A stretch of 38,815 nucleotides of DNA from a virus: positions 1 to 38,815 of IMG/VR virus record IMGVR_UViG_3300022919_000008; one strand, 5' to 3'. The first letter of the stretch is position 1; every line of letters starts with the position of its first letter. Both the position numbers and the translations under genes were made by a program. Under the pieces are notes generated by a model. It was not told where the DNA came from, made no database searches, and saw nothing but the letters and a program-made list of their open reading frames with translations. Below, in pieces: positions 30,361 to 38,128 of the stretch.

Positions 30361-30726
30361 ATGACTAAAGAAGAAAAAATTAAAGAGGCTTATGGGCAAT
30401 ATTGGGAAGAAAGAAAAGAGTATGTTGACGAAAACGGATGGGATACTCAATTAAAGTTCTATGAAATTGACAGAGAGAAATTTGATACTCAAACTAAAGG
30501 ACGTGGAATTTATATAACCCGCCCTAAATACTTACAAGGAATAGAAAACAACAACGGCTGGATTCGTATTGAATCGGAAGATGATTTGCCTAAGGAAACA
30601 AATAATTATTGGGTAGTTAATGAATTGGGTATATCAATGCGAGGATATGATATGCAAGATCATAATCATTGGGAAGACATTACCCACTACCAACCAATAG
30701 AAAAACCAGAACCCCCAATTTATTAA
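30361..30726 (+). CDS. DUF551-like protein (121 aa)
   Basis: 121 residues. The C-terminal half carries DUF551-like features: NGWIRIESEDDLPKETNNYWVV and HWEDITHYQPIEKPEPPI (conserved 'W..i....LP', 'yW', 'THwqPl..PepP'). The N-terminal half is a charged helical extension (KIKEAYGQYWEERKEYVD). The function of DUF551 proteins is unknown; they are common in phage early regions. Confidence 0.72.
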   Translation: MTKEEKIKEAYGQYWEERKEYVDENGWDTQLKFYEIDREKFDTQTKGRGIYITRPKYLQGIENNNGWIRIESEDDLPKETNNYWVVNELGISMRGYDMQDHNHWEDITHYQPIEKPEPPIY

Positions 30727-30749
30727 CCACTAACAAAACAAAAATAATT

Positions 30750-31241
30750 ATGAAATTAGAATTGAAAAAATTAATATCAAGCCGTTTATTTGGAGAATTA
30801 ATCAGGAGTGAAGAACATGGATTTAAGAATAGAATTGATTATATTTTAGGTTACGAAAAACTTAGAAATAATTATGATGATTTTATAAAACAAAAATTAA
30901 CTATTTGGATGTTCGTTCCCTGCAAATTAGTTGATGGTGTTTGGGTGGTTTTGGAAGAGCCTTTGCAACAAAATTATGTATTTGAAGATCACCCGGAATT
31001 GGCGGGAAATCCAAAAGAATATGATTTAGAATTGTTTGAAAACGACATAAAAGAATACCAAGAAGCAAAAGACAGAGTTTTGTTTGCTAATTTCAAATAT
31101 GACAAAATGGGGTTTGCTTATTCTACTACTCAAAGTGAATGCGTATTTGATGAGGAATATATGGAATCAAAAACAATCGAAGACTTAGTAAAATACAATT
31201 TAGAACTAACACCAACAGCCAAAAAACTAATAGGATTATGA
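30750..31241 (+). CDS. hypothetical protein (163 aa)
   Basis: 163 residues from ATG 30750, preferred over a codon at 30669 that would overlap the previous gene. The 'LTIWMFVPCKLVDGVWVVLEEP' core and following ELFENDIKEYQEAKDRVLF are typical of phage-specific small proteins with no assigned role. The TGA overlaps the next start (ATGA). Confidence 0.68.
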   Translation: MKLELKKLISSRLFGELIRSEEHGFKNRIDYILGYEKLRNNYDDFIKQKLTIWMFVPCKLVDGVWVVLEEPLQQNYVFEDHPELAGNPKEYDLELFENDIKEYQEAKDRVLFANFKYDKMGFAYSTTQSECVFDEEYMESKTIEDLVKYNLELTPTAKKLIGL

Positions 31242-31411
31242 GCAAACGCAACAAAATCACTAATAACATCGGCAACAATAGCAATATTAATTTTAATATA
31301 TTTTGGATTATGAGTAAGAGAAAAGCGCAATACGAAGGAATGAATGAAACTTCAAAAGTGAGAAATAAACAAACAAATTTGACTCCAAAGAAAAAGAAAC
31401 GAAAAAAATAA
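31238..31411 (+). CDS. small basic protein (57 aa) with two possible starts
   Basis: 57 residues ending in a very basic tail (TPKKKKRKK). Two ATG contexts are similar (GGATTATGAG at 31233 and 31305), giving 57 or 33 residues; the second repeats the MSKRx start, hinting at a small duplication. The basic tail suggests nucleic acid contact. Confidence 0.45.
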   Translation: MSKRNKITNNIGNNSNINFNIFWIMSKRKAQYEGMNETSKVRNKQTNLTPKKKKRKK

Positions 31412-31415
31412 AATT

Positions 31416-31763
31416 ATGGCAAAAATAACATTTTCACAATCTAATAATGCAGGAGATATACCTATTTATAATTATACTTTAGAACAATTAAAAGACGATA
31501 AATTTACAGACGTTTATGAAATGTTTGCAAATACAGATGACAAAGTTTTTGTTTGTTTTATATCTTTTTCAGAAATAGAAGATTGCCCTTACCAATATGA
31601 ACATCCTGAATTTTTAATAACACAAGATAAAATTTCAGCTGAGATGTATTTTAATAACTTCGTAACAGACATGACAGAAGAAAGCTTTAATTTCAATTTC
31701 TTTTGCTTTGAAAATTATGAAGAAGCATTTAAATATTGCACTGACTTAAAAGAAGGTTTATGA
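31416..31763 (+). CDS. hypothetical acidic protein (115 aa)
   Basis: 115 residues, acidic and aromatic (EQLKDDKFTDVYEMFANTDD, FVCFISFSEIEDC). It is the last gene of the early region, immediately before the packaging operon. Not recognised. An acidic protein here could be an inhibitor or DNA mimic, but that is speculation. Confidence 0.62.
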   Translation: MAKITFSQSNNAGDIPIYNYTLEQLKDDKFTDVYEMFANTDDKVFVCFISFSEIEDCPYQYEHPEFLITQDKISAEMYFNNFVTDMTEESFNFNFFCFENYEEAFKYCTDLKEGL

Positions 31764-31801
31764 ATAATCAACAACCATCCAATTAACTTTGTGATAGTTT
31801 T

Positions 31802-31832
31802 TTGCTTTTTTGGTTGGAAATGTTTAATTTTG
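31802..31832 (+). promoter_or_regulatory. promoter before the terminase genes
   Basis: TTG (31802-31804), 20 nt, TAATTTTG (31825-31832), about 22 bases before the small terminase ATG. An 11-base direct repeat TGAATAATCAA occurs at 31761 and 31831, overlapping this promoter. Confidence 0.5.
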
Positions 31833-31854
31833 AATAATCAATTGTAAATTCAAG

Positions 31855-32157
31855 ATGTCAGAAAAATCACACGGAGGTAAGCGAGAAGGAGCAGGAGCAA
31901 AGAGAAAAGCCGATATTGAGAAAACAGATACTATTTTTTTAACCATGATCAAAGAGGTTAAGAATGTAGAATCAGACGAAGAAGCACGTATTGAGTTGGC
32001 TAAAGAATTGTTTTCTTTTGAGCGTGGTTGCATGTTTATTGCAGAGCATGTTTTTGGTAAGCCAAAAGAAATTATTGAGAATATAAACATCGATGCAGGA
32101 AAGTTAACAGAAGAGGAAATAAAGAAAATCAGTTCAAATCTTGAGCAATCTTACTAA
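31855..32157 (+). CDS. terminase small subunit (probable)
   Basis: 100 residues directly before the large terminase, overlapping it by 17 bases. The N-terminal GGKREGAGAKRK motif is typical of small terminase and similar phage DNA-binding starts, followed by a helical middle (EARIELAKELFSFERGCMFI) and acidic C-terminal helix (AGKLTEEEIKKISSN). The small subunit recognises the packaging start site and recruits the large subunit. It is short for the family. Confidence 0.75.
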   Translation: MSEKSHGGKREGAGAKRKADIEKTDTIFLTMIKEVKNVESDEEARIELAKELFSFERGCMFIAEHVFGKPKEIIENINIDAGKLTEEEIKKISSNLEQSY

Positions 32158-33532
32158 TTATCAGAAAGTACTTAAAGTAAAATGTGAGAATGATTTATTA
32201 TTTTTCACCAGATATATTTATAAAGAAAATCACAGGCGTAATTTTATAGTTGCGCCTCATTTCGTTTTAATAGCGGAGTTCTTGACTAAAGTTTATAATG
32301 GAGAAATTAAAAGAGCAATTATAAACATTCCACCTCGGTATGGAAAAACAGAATTAGCTGTTAAATGTTTTATTAGTTGGTGCCTTGCTAAAAATCCTGC
32401 GTCAAAATTCATTCACTTATCTTATTCTGATGATTTGGCATTAGATAATAGCTCCCAAACAAAAGAATACATTGAAAGCGAATCATTCCAATCGCTTTGG
32501 CAAATGAAGCTCAAGAAAGATGCTCAGGGTAAAAAGAAATGGTTTAATGAATTAGGAGGTGGTGTTTATGCTACTGCATCCGGCGGAGCTATTACGGGCT
32601 TTGGTGCCGGAGTAGCTGAAAGCAAAACTTTTGCAGGCGCAATCATAATAGATGATCCATTAAAGCCGGATGATGCTAATTCAGACGCTAAAAGAGGTTC
32701 AGTTAATGAAAGATACAATTCAACAATAAGAAGCCGTGTAAACGACAGAGAAACGCCAATTATTGTAATTATGCAAAGATTGCATGAAGAAGATTTATCC
32801 GGTTTTCTTTTAAATAATGGTTCCGGAGAAAAATGGGATCATTTGTGCTTACCTGCGTTAGATGAAGAAAATAATCCATTATGGAAAGAAAAGCATTCGT
32901 TTGAAGAATTGGAACAAATTCGCCAGGCAAATAGATATAACTTCGCGGGTCAATACATGCAAACTCCTTCGCCAGCTGAGGGTGGGGAATGGCGAAAAGA
33001 TTGGTTTCAAATAAAGGATAAATCAGAAATACCATTTGAAAAACTAAATTGGGAATTATTTATTGATGGTGCTTACACTAAAGATACTAAGAATGATCCA
33101 AGCGGTTTTCAGATTGGTGCAAAATGGAATAATGATTACGTTATTTGGTCAAGTATTGATAAATACTTAGAAATGCCAGAGTTGTTAAAATTCCTACCTA
33201 ATCACATTGCATCATCCGGAGTAAAGGTAAACATGTCATTAGTTGAGCCAAAAGCGAGCGGAAAGTCTATACAACAATTAATTAGACAGCAAACAAATCT
33301 AAATATTACAGAAATAAAAACTACTTTTGTTAATAGTTCTAAGATTGAAAACGCAAGAGCATGCTCTCACTTCATCGAAGGAGGTCGTGTAATACTCGTT
33401 AAAGGCGCATGGAACGAACATTTCTTACATCAAGTGGCTATATTTCCAAACGGGAAACACGACGAGCATATCGATTTAACGTGTTATGGAATTGAAAGAA
33501 ATTTGATTGGAAACGCATTTTTCATAGTTTAA
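32141..33532 (+). CDS. terL: terminase large subunit
   Basis: 463 residues from a TTG start at 32141, the best start before the conserved N-terminus. Walker A is IPPRYGKTE (~63-71). Walker B is GAIIIDDP (~166-173), with the coupling Gln-Arg after it (VIMQRLHEED). The C-terminal RNase H-like nuclease has acidic residues in FIDGAY (D309), LVEPKASGKS (E369) and GKHDEHID (D441/D445). This is the ATP-driven DNA packaging motor and nuclease. It pairs with the small subunit upstream and the portal downstream. Confidence 0.96.
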   Translation: MSNLTNYQKVLKVKCENDLLFFTRYIYKENHRRNFIVAPHFVLIAEFLTKVYNGEIKRAIINIPPRYGKTELAVKCFISWCLAKNPASKFIHLSYSDDLALDNSSQTKEYIESESFQSLWQMKLKKDAQGKKKWFNELGGGVYATASGGAITGFGAGVAESKTFAGAIIIDDPLKPDDANSDAKRGSVNERYNSTIRSRVNDRETPIIVIMQRLHEEDLSGFLLNNGSGEKWDHLCLPALDEENNPLWKEKHSFEELEQIRQANRYNFAGQYMQTPSPAEGGEWRKDWFQIKDKSEIPFEKLNWELFIDGAYTKDTKNDPSGFQIGAKWNNDYVIWSSIDKYLEMPELLKFLPNHIASSGVKVNMSLVEPKASGKSIQQLIRQQTNLNITEIKTTFVNSSKIENARACSHFIEGGRVILVKGAWNEHFLHQVAIFPNGKHDEHIDLTCYGIERNLIGNAFFIV

Positions 33533-33544
33533 ACAAAAAATTAT

Positions 33545-33552
33545 TATCTTTG
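33545..33552 (+). promoter_or_regulatory. late-type promoter core before the portal gene
   Basis: TATCTTTG in AATTATTATCTTTGAG, 3 bases before the portal ATG at 33556. There is no TTG at standard spacing. Same pattern as at 3459 and 9150. Confidence 0.4.
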
Positions 33553-33555
33553 AGC

Positions 33556-34953
33556 ATGGCAAATAGTTTAATGAACAGTTTTAGATTAGGTTACGACTAT
33601 CTTACGGGAGGTAAAAAAACACGTAATGCATACAATCAGGCGTTTTACGAATGGATAGGCATCGGTTACGTTCAGTACGACCACAAAAACGCATCATACC
33701 TAAAATACGGTTACAATCAGAATCCTACTATATTTTCCATTATAAATAAATCTACTGTAAAACTTGTTTCTGTTCCTTATGCTATTAAAGAAGTTGAAGA
33801 CAAACAAAGCTACTCAAAGCTTAGAATGTTGGATTTAGCCACTAAAGGGAATGTATCTGTTCGTCAATACATTGATAAGGTTGCATTAGAAACTAAAGCC
33901 TATAAAGACAAAGAAAAACCTTTCCCATTAGAACAGCCAAATCCAAATCAAACGTGGTCGGATATATTCGGGCTATATAAAACTTATTTGGACTTAATCG
34001 GCAATTTTTACTTATACACGCCAAAACCTGAAGATGGATTGAACAAAGGAGTGCCTAAACTTGCTTATGCTTTGCCTGCTCATATGATTCAAATAGTATT
34101 GAAAAAGGATGCTAATTTATTGTATGATGAAAACCCAATTGATTACTACATGCTTATTGATGGTGATTGGTTTATTCAATTTCCTGTTGAAGATGTCATT
34201 CATGTAAAGACTGTGAATCCTAATTACGATCGTTCAGGATCACATTTATACGGACAATCAAGATTAAGAGCCGGGTTACGTAATTTACAATCTCAAAATA
34301 GTGCAATTGATACTAATATACAAATGCTTAAATCAGCTGGAGCATACGGTTTTTTATATGGAAAAGGAACGCCATTAACACCAGATCAAGCTGCTTCATT
34401 AAAAGAGCGTTTAGTTGAAATGGATAAAGATCCAGGAAGATTAGGTAAAATTGGTGCTTCATCTGCTGAGATTGGATTTCAAAGGATTTCATTAACAACT
34501 GATGAATTAAAACCGTTTGACTATCTTAATTGGGATCAAAAGATGTTATGTAATGTATTGAATTATCCTGATGAATTATTAAATAATGATGGTGGCTCTA
34601 AATTAGGCGGTACATCCGAAACAATGGAGGCTAAAAAAACATTAATTACTGAAAATATTCAGCCTGATTTAATATTGCTTCAAGAAGCTTTAAACAAGTC
34701 TTTTGTTCCGTTGTTCCCAGGTTATGAAAATAGCGTTATTGAGTGGGATGTTACAGCCCTACCAGAAATGCAAACAGATATGAAACAAATGTCTGAAGCA
34801 TTAGATAAGATACCATTAACACCTAATGAGGTTCGTACTGCATTTAAATACGAAACAGTCGAGGAAGACGGAATGGATGTTGTTTGGATTAATACAGGAA
34901 AAGTAAGAATTGATGATGTGAGTGCAGAAATGATTAATAATGCTAACCAATAA
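33556..34953 (+). CDS. portal protein (HK97 type)
   Basis: 465 residues. The family's readable segments: an N-terminal region with NPTIFSIINKSTVKLVSVPYAI, the 'PLEQPNPNQTWSDIFGLYKTYLDLIGNFYLY' core, the conserved VEDVIHVKTVNPNYD and 'YGQSRLRAGLRNLQSQNSA', and a C-terminal LTPNEVR. Twelve copies form the ring through which DNA passes. The start ATG at 33556 is chosen over the TTG at 33550, which lies within the promoter-like motif. Next in line are WDGH-like, MuF-like, protease and capsid genes. Confidence 0.95.
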   Translation: MANSLMNSFRLGYDYLTGGKKTRNAYNQAFYEWIGIGYVQYDHKNASYLKYGYNQNPTIFSIINKSTVKLVSVPYAIKEVEDKQSYSKLRMLDLATKGNVSVRQYIDKVALETKAYKDKEKPFPLEQPNPNQTWSDIFGLYKTYLDLIGNFYLYTPKPEDGLNKGVPKLAYALPAHMIQIVLKKDANLLYDENPIDYYMLIDGDWFIQFPVEDVIHVKTVNPNYDRSGSHLYGQSRLRAGLRNLQSQNSAIDTNIQMLKSAGAYGFLYGKGTPLTPDQAASLKERLVEMDKDPGRLGKIGASSAEIGFQRISLTTDELKPFDYLNWDQKMLCNVLNYPDELLNNDGGSKLGGTSETMEAKKTLITENIQPDLILLQEALNKSFVPLFPGYENSVIEWDVTALPEMQTDMKQMSEALDKIPLTPNEVRTAFKYETVEEDGMDVVWINTGKVRIDDVSAEMINNANQ

Positions 34954-34962
34954 AATAAATAT

Positions 34963-35400
34963 ATGAATACTGTACAAGAAATAAACAAACATATTGCTAA
35001 TTTAAAGATTAACGATATTAATTTTAAAGAGAATGATATTTCAGATGGATATCATACTTTTAATGAACTTTATGAGTTTAGAAAGCTTTACAATGCTGTT
35101 TTGTTTAATGAGTGGGCGAAAGATTATATAGAACAAACAAGTATAGAAGGGAATTTATCGGATAATGCCATTACGAAATACGATGTTCATAAATCATGGA
35201 AACATAATGACGGAGAAGATTGTTTTGGTGGTGGTTGGTTTATTGTTGTTGCTGTTTTGCCAGAAGGTCAAATATCAAACCATTATAAAGCAAAAGACTG
35301 GGATTTATTTAATATACCTGTTTGGGAAAAAGCAAAATATGAATTTGACGGACACACTCCTTCTGATGTAATGTATAGATTAGAATCATTGACTAAGTAA
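34963..35400 (+). CDS. WDGH-domain-like protein (145 aa)
   Basis: 145 residues. Two motifs are recognisable: DISDGYHTFNELYEFRKLYNAVLFNEWAKD-type start (residues ~24-50, typically 'SDGYHTFdELYehR..Lf') and the closing NHYKAKDWDLFNIPVWEKA then YEFDGHTPSDVMYRLESL. This matches the phage family called WDGH, of unknown function. It is inserted between portal and MuF genes and may be an accessory rather than a structural protein. Confidence 0.7.
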   Translation: MNTVQEINKHIANLKINDINFKENDISDGYHTFNELYEFRKLYNAVLFNEWAKDYIEQTSIEGNLSDNAITKYDVHKSWKHNDGEDCFGGGWFIVVAVLPEGQISNHYKAKDWDLFNIPVWEKAKYEFDGHTPSDVMYRLESLTK

Positions 35401-36165
35401 ATGACAAATTGGAACAAACTACAACCACGATACGAAAAGAAAGCGTATAGAATCGTTCAGAAACATATAAAATTGATTCTGGAGCGCATTCCTGTAGATA
35501 ATACCAATTTGAATAATTATGATATCATAATAGAACTAAATATTCACAAAGAGGACGTGTTTAATATGTTTTTAGAGCTATACAATACAATTGGTATAGA
35601 TTACGGAAACAGAGTAAATAAAGACTTAGAAAAGGTTACAAAAGCAAATACTTTATTCAATAACTATTTGTTAAAAGAAATTTTACTATTTTTGTCTAAT
35701 GAAGGAGGTATAAAGATTACAAGTGTTCGAGATACTTTGATTCAAGATGTTATAAAAAGCATTAAAGATGGACTCGGAGAAAACGCAACGGTTATAGATT
35801 TAAGAAATGCATTGTACGCTATAATTTCAAAGAGCCAAACTTTTTATAAATATCAGGCTTTAAGAATTGCGAGAACTGAAACAACGAGCGCAAGTAATTT
35901 CGCTTCATTTAAAACGGCAGAACAAAGCGATTTAGTTTTGCAGAAGCAATGGGTTTCAGTTTTAGACAATAGAACGCGTTTAGATCATAGGTTAGAAGAT
36001 AATCAATTAACTGATTTAGAACAGCCTTTTATAATGGCGAGTGGAGCAGTTTTACAATATCCGGGTGATACTGGCGCACCTCCTAACGAGGTTATTAATT
36101 GCAGATGTACAATGGCATTTATTCCTAAGCGTGATGCTCAGGGTAATTTAATATTAAAAAGATAA
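35401..36165 (+). CDS. MuF-like minor head protein
   Basis: 254 residues starting at the base after the preceding stop. The C-terminal MuF signature is clear: YQALRIARTETTSASNFASF, KQWVSVLDNRTRLDHR and the final PPNEVINCRCTMAFIPK. The N-terminal half is helical. MuF proteins associate with the portal inside the head and may travel with the DNA. It is followed three bases later by the protease gene. Confidence 0.92.
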   Translation: MTNWNKLQPRYEKKAYRIVQKHIKLILERIPVDNTNLNNYDIIIELNIHKEDVFNMFLELYNTIGIDYGNRVNKDLEKVTKANTLFNNYLLKEILLFLSNEGGIKITSVRDTLIQDVIKSIKDGLGENATVIDLRNALYAIISKSQTFYKYQALRIARTETTSASNFASFKTAEQSDLVLQKQWVSVLDNRTRLDHRLEDNQLTDLEQPFIMASGAVLQYPGDTGAPPNEVINCRCTMAFIPKRDAQGNLILKR

Positions 36166-36167
36166 CA

Positions 36168-36824
36168 ATGAACTTTAAACAATTAGCTTACGACTTAAAA
36201 GAGCTTGACGATGCTAAAGGCGTTGTTGTTGCTTATGCTAACGCTTATAATAACGAGGATTCAGATAAAGATATTTCTGCTCCAGGTTCATTTGATAAAA
36301 CAGTAACGGAAAACTTTAAGCGTATTCGTGTTTTAAAAGATCATAATCCTACAATGATGATTGGAGTACCGTTGAAAATTGATACTACTGATCCTTATGG
36401 ACTTCTTACAACAACTCAGTTCAACATGAATAAGCCTTTAGGTAAAGACATGTTTACTGATGTAAAATTGATGCACGAAAGCAATATGAACGCTGAGCTA
36501 TCAATTGGCTACAGTGTTATGAAGCGTGACAGTAAAAACAAATCAATTATTACAGAATATAAGCTAATGGAATATTCGTTTCTTTCAAGTTGGGCAGCGA
36601 ATGAATTAGCAACAGTACAAGATATTAAAGGGATTAAAAGCCATTACGGTATTTTATCACTTATTGAAAAATCATACAATTTAGATTACTCTGATGAAAG
36701 ATTAAGACAAATTGAAACATTACTAAAATCACTTTCTAATGAGCCGTCAGAAACTGACACTTTGCAAGACAAGCCGATTATCGAAACTATCGAACAATTT
36801 AGACAATCATTAAAATTAAATTAA
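36168..36824 (+). CDS. HK97-family prohead protease (S78)
   Basis: 218 residues. The family's beginning KGVVVAYANAYNNEDSDKD, the catalytic His in RVLKDHNP (His59) and the Ser in NAELSIGYSV (Ser112) are readable, followed by IITEYKLMEYSFLSSWAANEL. The C-terminal tail (RLRQIETLLKSL) may have a scaffold-like role. It cleaves the capsid's N-terminal delta domain during head maturation. It lies directly upstream of its substrate. Confidence 0.92.
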   Translation: MNFKQLAYDLKELDDAKGVVVAYANAYNNEDSDKDISAPGSFDKTVTENFKRIRVLKDHNPTMMIGVPLKIDTTDPYGLLTTTQFNMNKPLGKDMFTDVKLMHESNMNAELSIGYSVMKRDSKNKSIITEYKLMEYSFLSSWAANELATVQDIKGIKSHYGILSLIEKSYNLDYSDERLRQIETLLKSLSNEPSETDTLQDKPIIETIEQFRQSLKLN

Positions 36825-36825
36825 A

Positions 36826-38061
36826 ATGGATTTAAAAGAACAATTAGAAGGTTTAAAAAACGACCTTACAAACAATTTTGACACTAAATCAAAGTTAGAT
36901 ATTCAAACGGCTATTGAGTTAGTAGAGGCTAAAATTAAAGCTGATAAAGACGCTTTAAAAGGTGAGTTTGATAAAGAAATTTCTGATTTAAAAGCTGAGT
37001 TTCAAAAGAAATCAAAATTAGATCAAGATCATCTTGATGCAATGGATATTCGTTTGAAACAAGCAAAAGGAGAAGCTCCAAAAGAAATAAAAACGTTCAA
37101 TCAAATAATCGCGGAAGCTATCAAAGAAAATGCTGAAGCAATTCAAGGATTTAGAAAAAATTCTACAGACTTAGTTATAGAACTAAAAGCAGTCGGCGAT
37201 ATGTCTATTGCTGCTAATTTCCCAGGAGCGACACCATGGAATCAGGACGTACGTGAAATGATGATTCCAAAGCCTTACGATAGAGTTTGGTTATCTGATT
37301 ACTTACCACAAGGAAGCACAACAAAAGGAAGCGTTATCTATCCAAAACAAAACGGAGGCGAAGGAGCTGCTGCGACTTGGGTTTCCGGTTCAGGTAATAA
37401 GCCACAAATGGACTACGATTTAACAACTCAGTCAGCTTTTGTTAAATGGATTGCCGGTACTGTAACCGTTGACCGTGAAATGCTTGATGATTTGGAGTTC
37501 ATGACTTCTTATATTCAATCACAAATGCTTATTAGCTTGAAAGTTGCTGAGAATGATTTCATCTTAAACGGTACAGCAGACACAAATCCGGTTCAAGGAT
37601 TGCTTGACGTAGCTACGGCTTACGATGGTACATTTACTGCTGCTGTTGATAAAATTGTTGATGCTGCTTATGGTCAAATCCCGGAGGATACTTTCGAGTT
37701 TTATCAAGGAAACACGGCTATTTTAAATGTTCGTGATGGTGTTAAAATCGGATTGAATAAAGCAGAAGGATCAGGTGAGTACGATCTTCCTCCAGGAACT
37801 GTTGCTTTCGAAAACGGAAGATTGAGAGTTGCAGGATTAAACATTGCTACAACAACTCAATTAGGAGCTAACAATTTCTTAGCGTTCGATAGAACAGCTA
37901 CTTTGTTAATTAACAGATTAGCACCTGAATTGAGAATGTTTGAAGATGCTACATTAGCAAAACAAAACAAAGTAATGTTCAGAATCGAAGAAAGAATTAC
38001 TCTTGCTATTTTCAATAATGCAGCAGTTGTAAAAGGTAGTCTCGCGACGCCGTCTGTATAG
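36826..38061 (+). CDS. major capsid protein (HK97 fold)
   Basis: 411 residues. Residues 1-~105 form a charged coiled coil (delta/scaffold domain) likely removed by the upstream protease, perhaps near TDLVIELKAVGDMSIAANFPG. The rest shows HK97 features: VIYPKQNGGEGAAATWVSGSGNKPQ, then KWIAGTVTVDREMLDDLEFMTSYI, NDFILNGTADTNPVQGLLD and a C-terminal NKVMFRIEERITLAIFNNAAVVKGS. Its gene is followed by a strong terminator, which fits very high expression of the head operon. Confidence 0.95.
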   Translation: MDLKEQLEGLKNDLTNNFDTKSKLDIQTAIELVEAKIKADKDALKGEFDKEISDLKAEFQKKSKLDQDHLDAMDIRLKQAKGEAPKEIKTFNQIIAEAIKENAEAIQGFRKNSTDLVIELKAVGDMSIAANFPGATPWNQDVREMMIPKPYDRVWLSDYLPQGSTTKGSVIYPKQNGGEGAAATWVSGSGNKPQMDYDLTTQSAFVKWIAGTVTVDREMLDDLEFMTSYIQSQMLISLKVAENDFILNGTADTNPVQGLLDVATAYDGTFTAAVDKIVDAAYGQIPEDTFEFYQGNTAILNVRDGVKIGLNKAEGSGEYDLPPGTVAFENGRLRVAGLNIATTTQLGANNFLAFDRTATLLINRLAPELRMFEDATLAKQNKVMFRIEERITLAIFNNAAVVKGSLATPSV

Positions 38062-38083
38062 TAGGAACTTGAATTATAAATTT

Positions 38084-38116
38084 AAACCTCCTTTCGAAAG
38101 ATTGGAGGTTTTTTAT
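38084..38116 (+). terminator. intrinsic terminator after the capsid gene
   Basis: AAACCTCC (38084-38091) pairs with GGAGGTTT (38104-38111) around an inner CTTTCGAAAG, followed by T residues. Confidence 0.9.
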
Positions 38117-38128
38117 TAAATTTACTTT

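Noticed and set aside
33550-33555. TTG start for the portal gene
   Set aside because: It lies within the TATCTTTG motif; the ATG six bases later is better.
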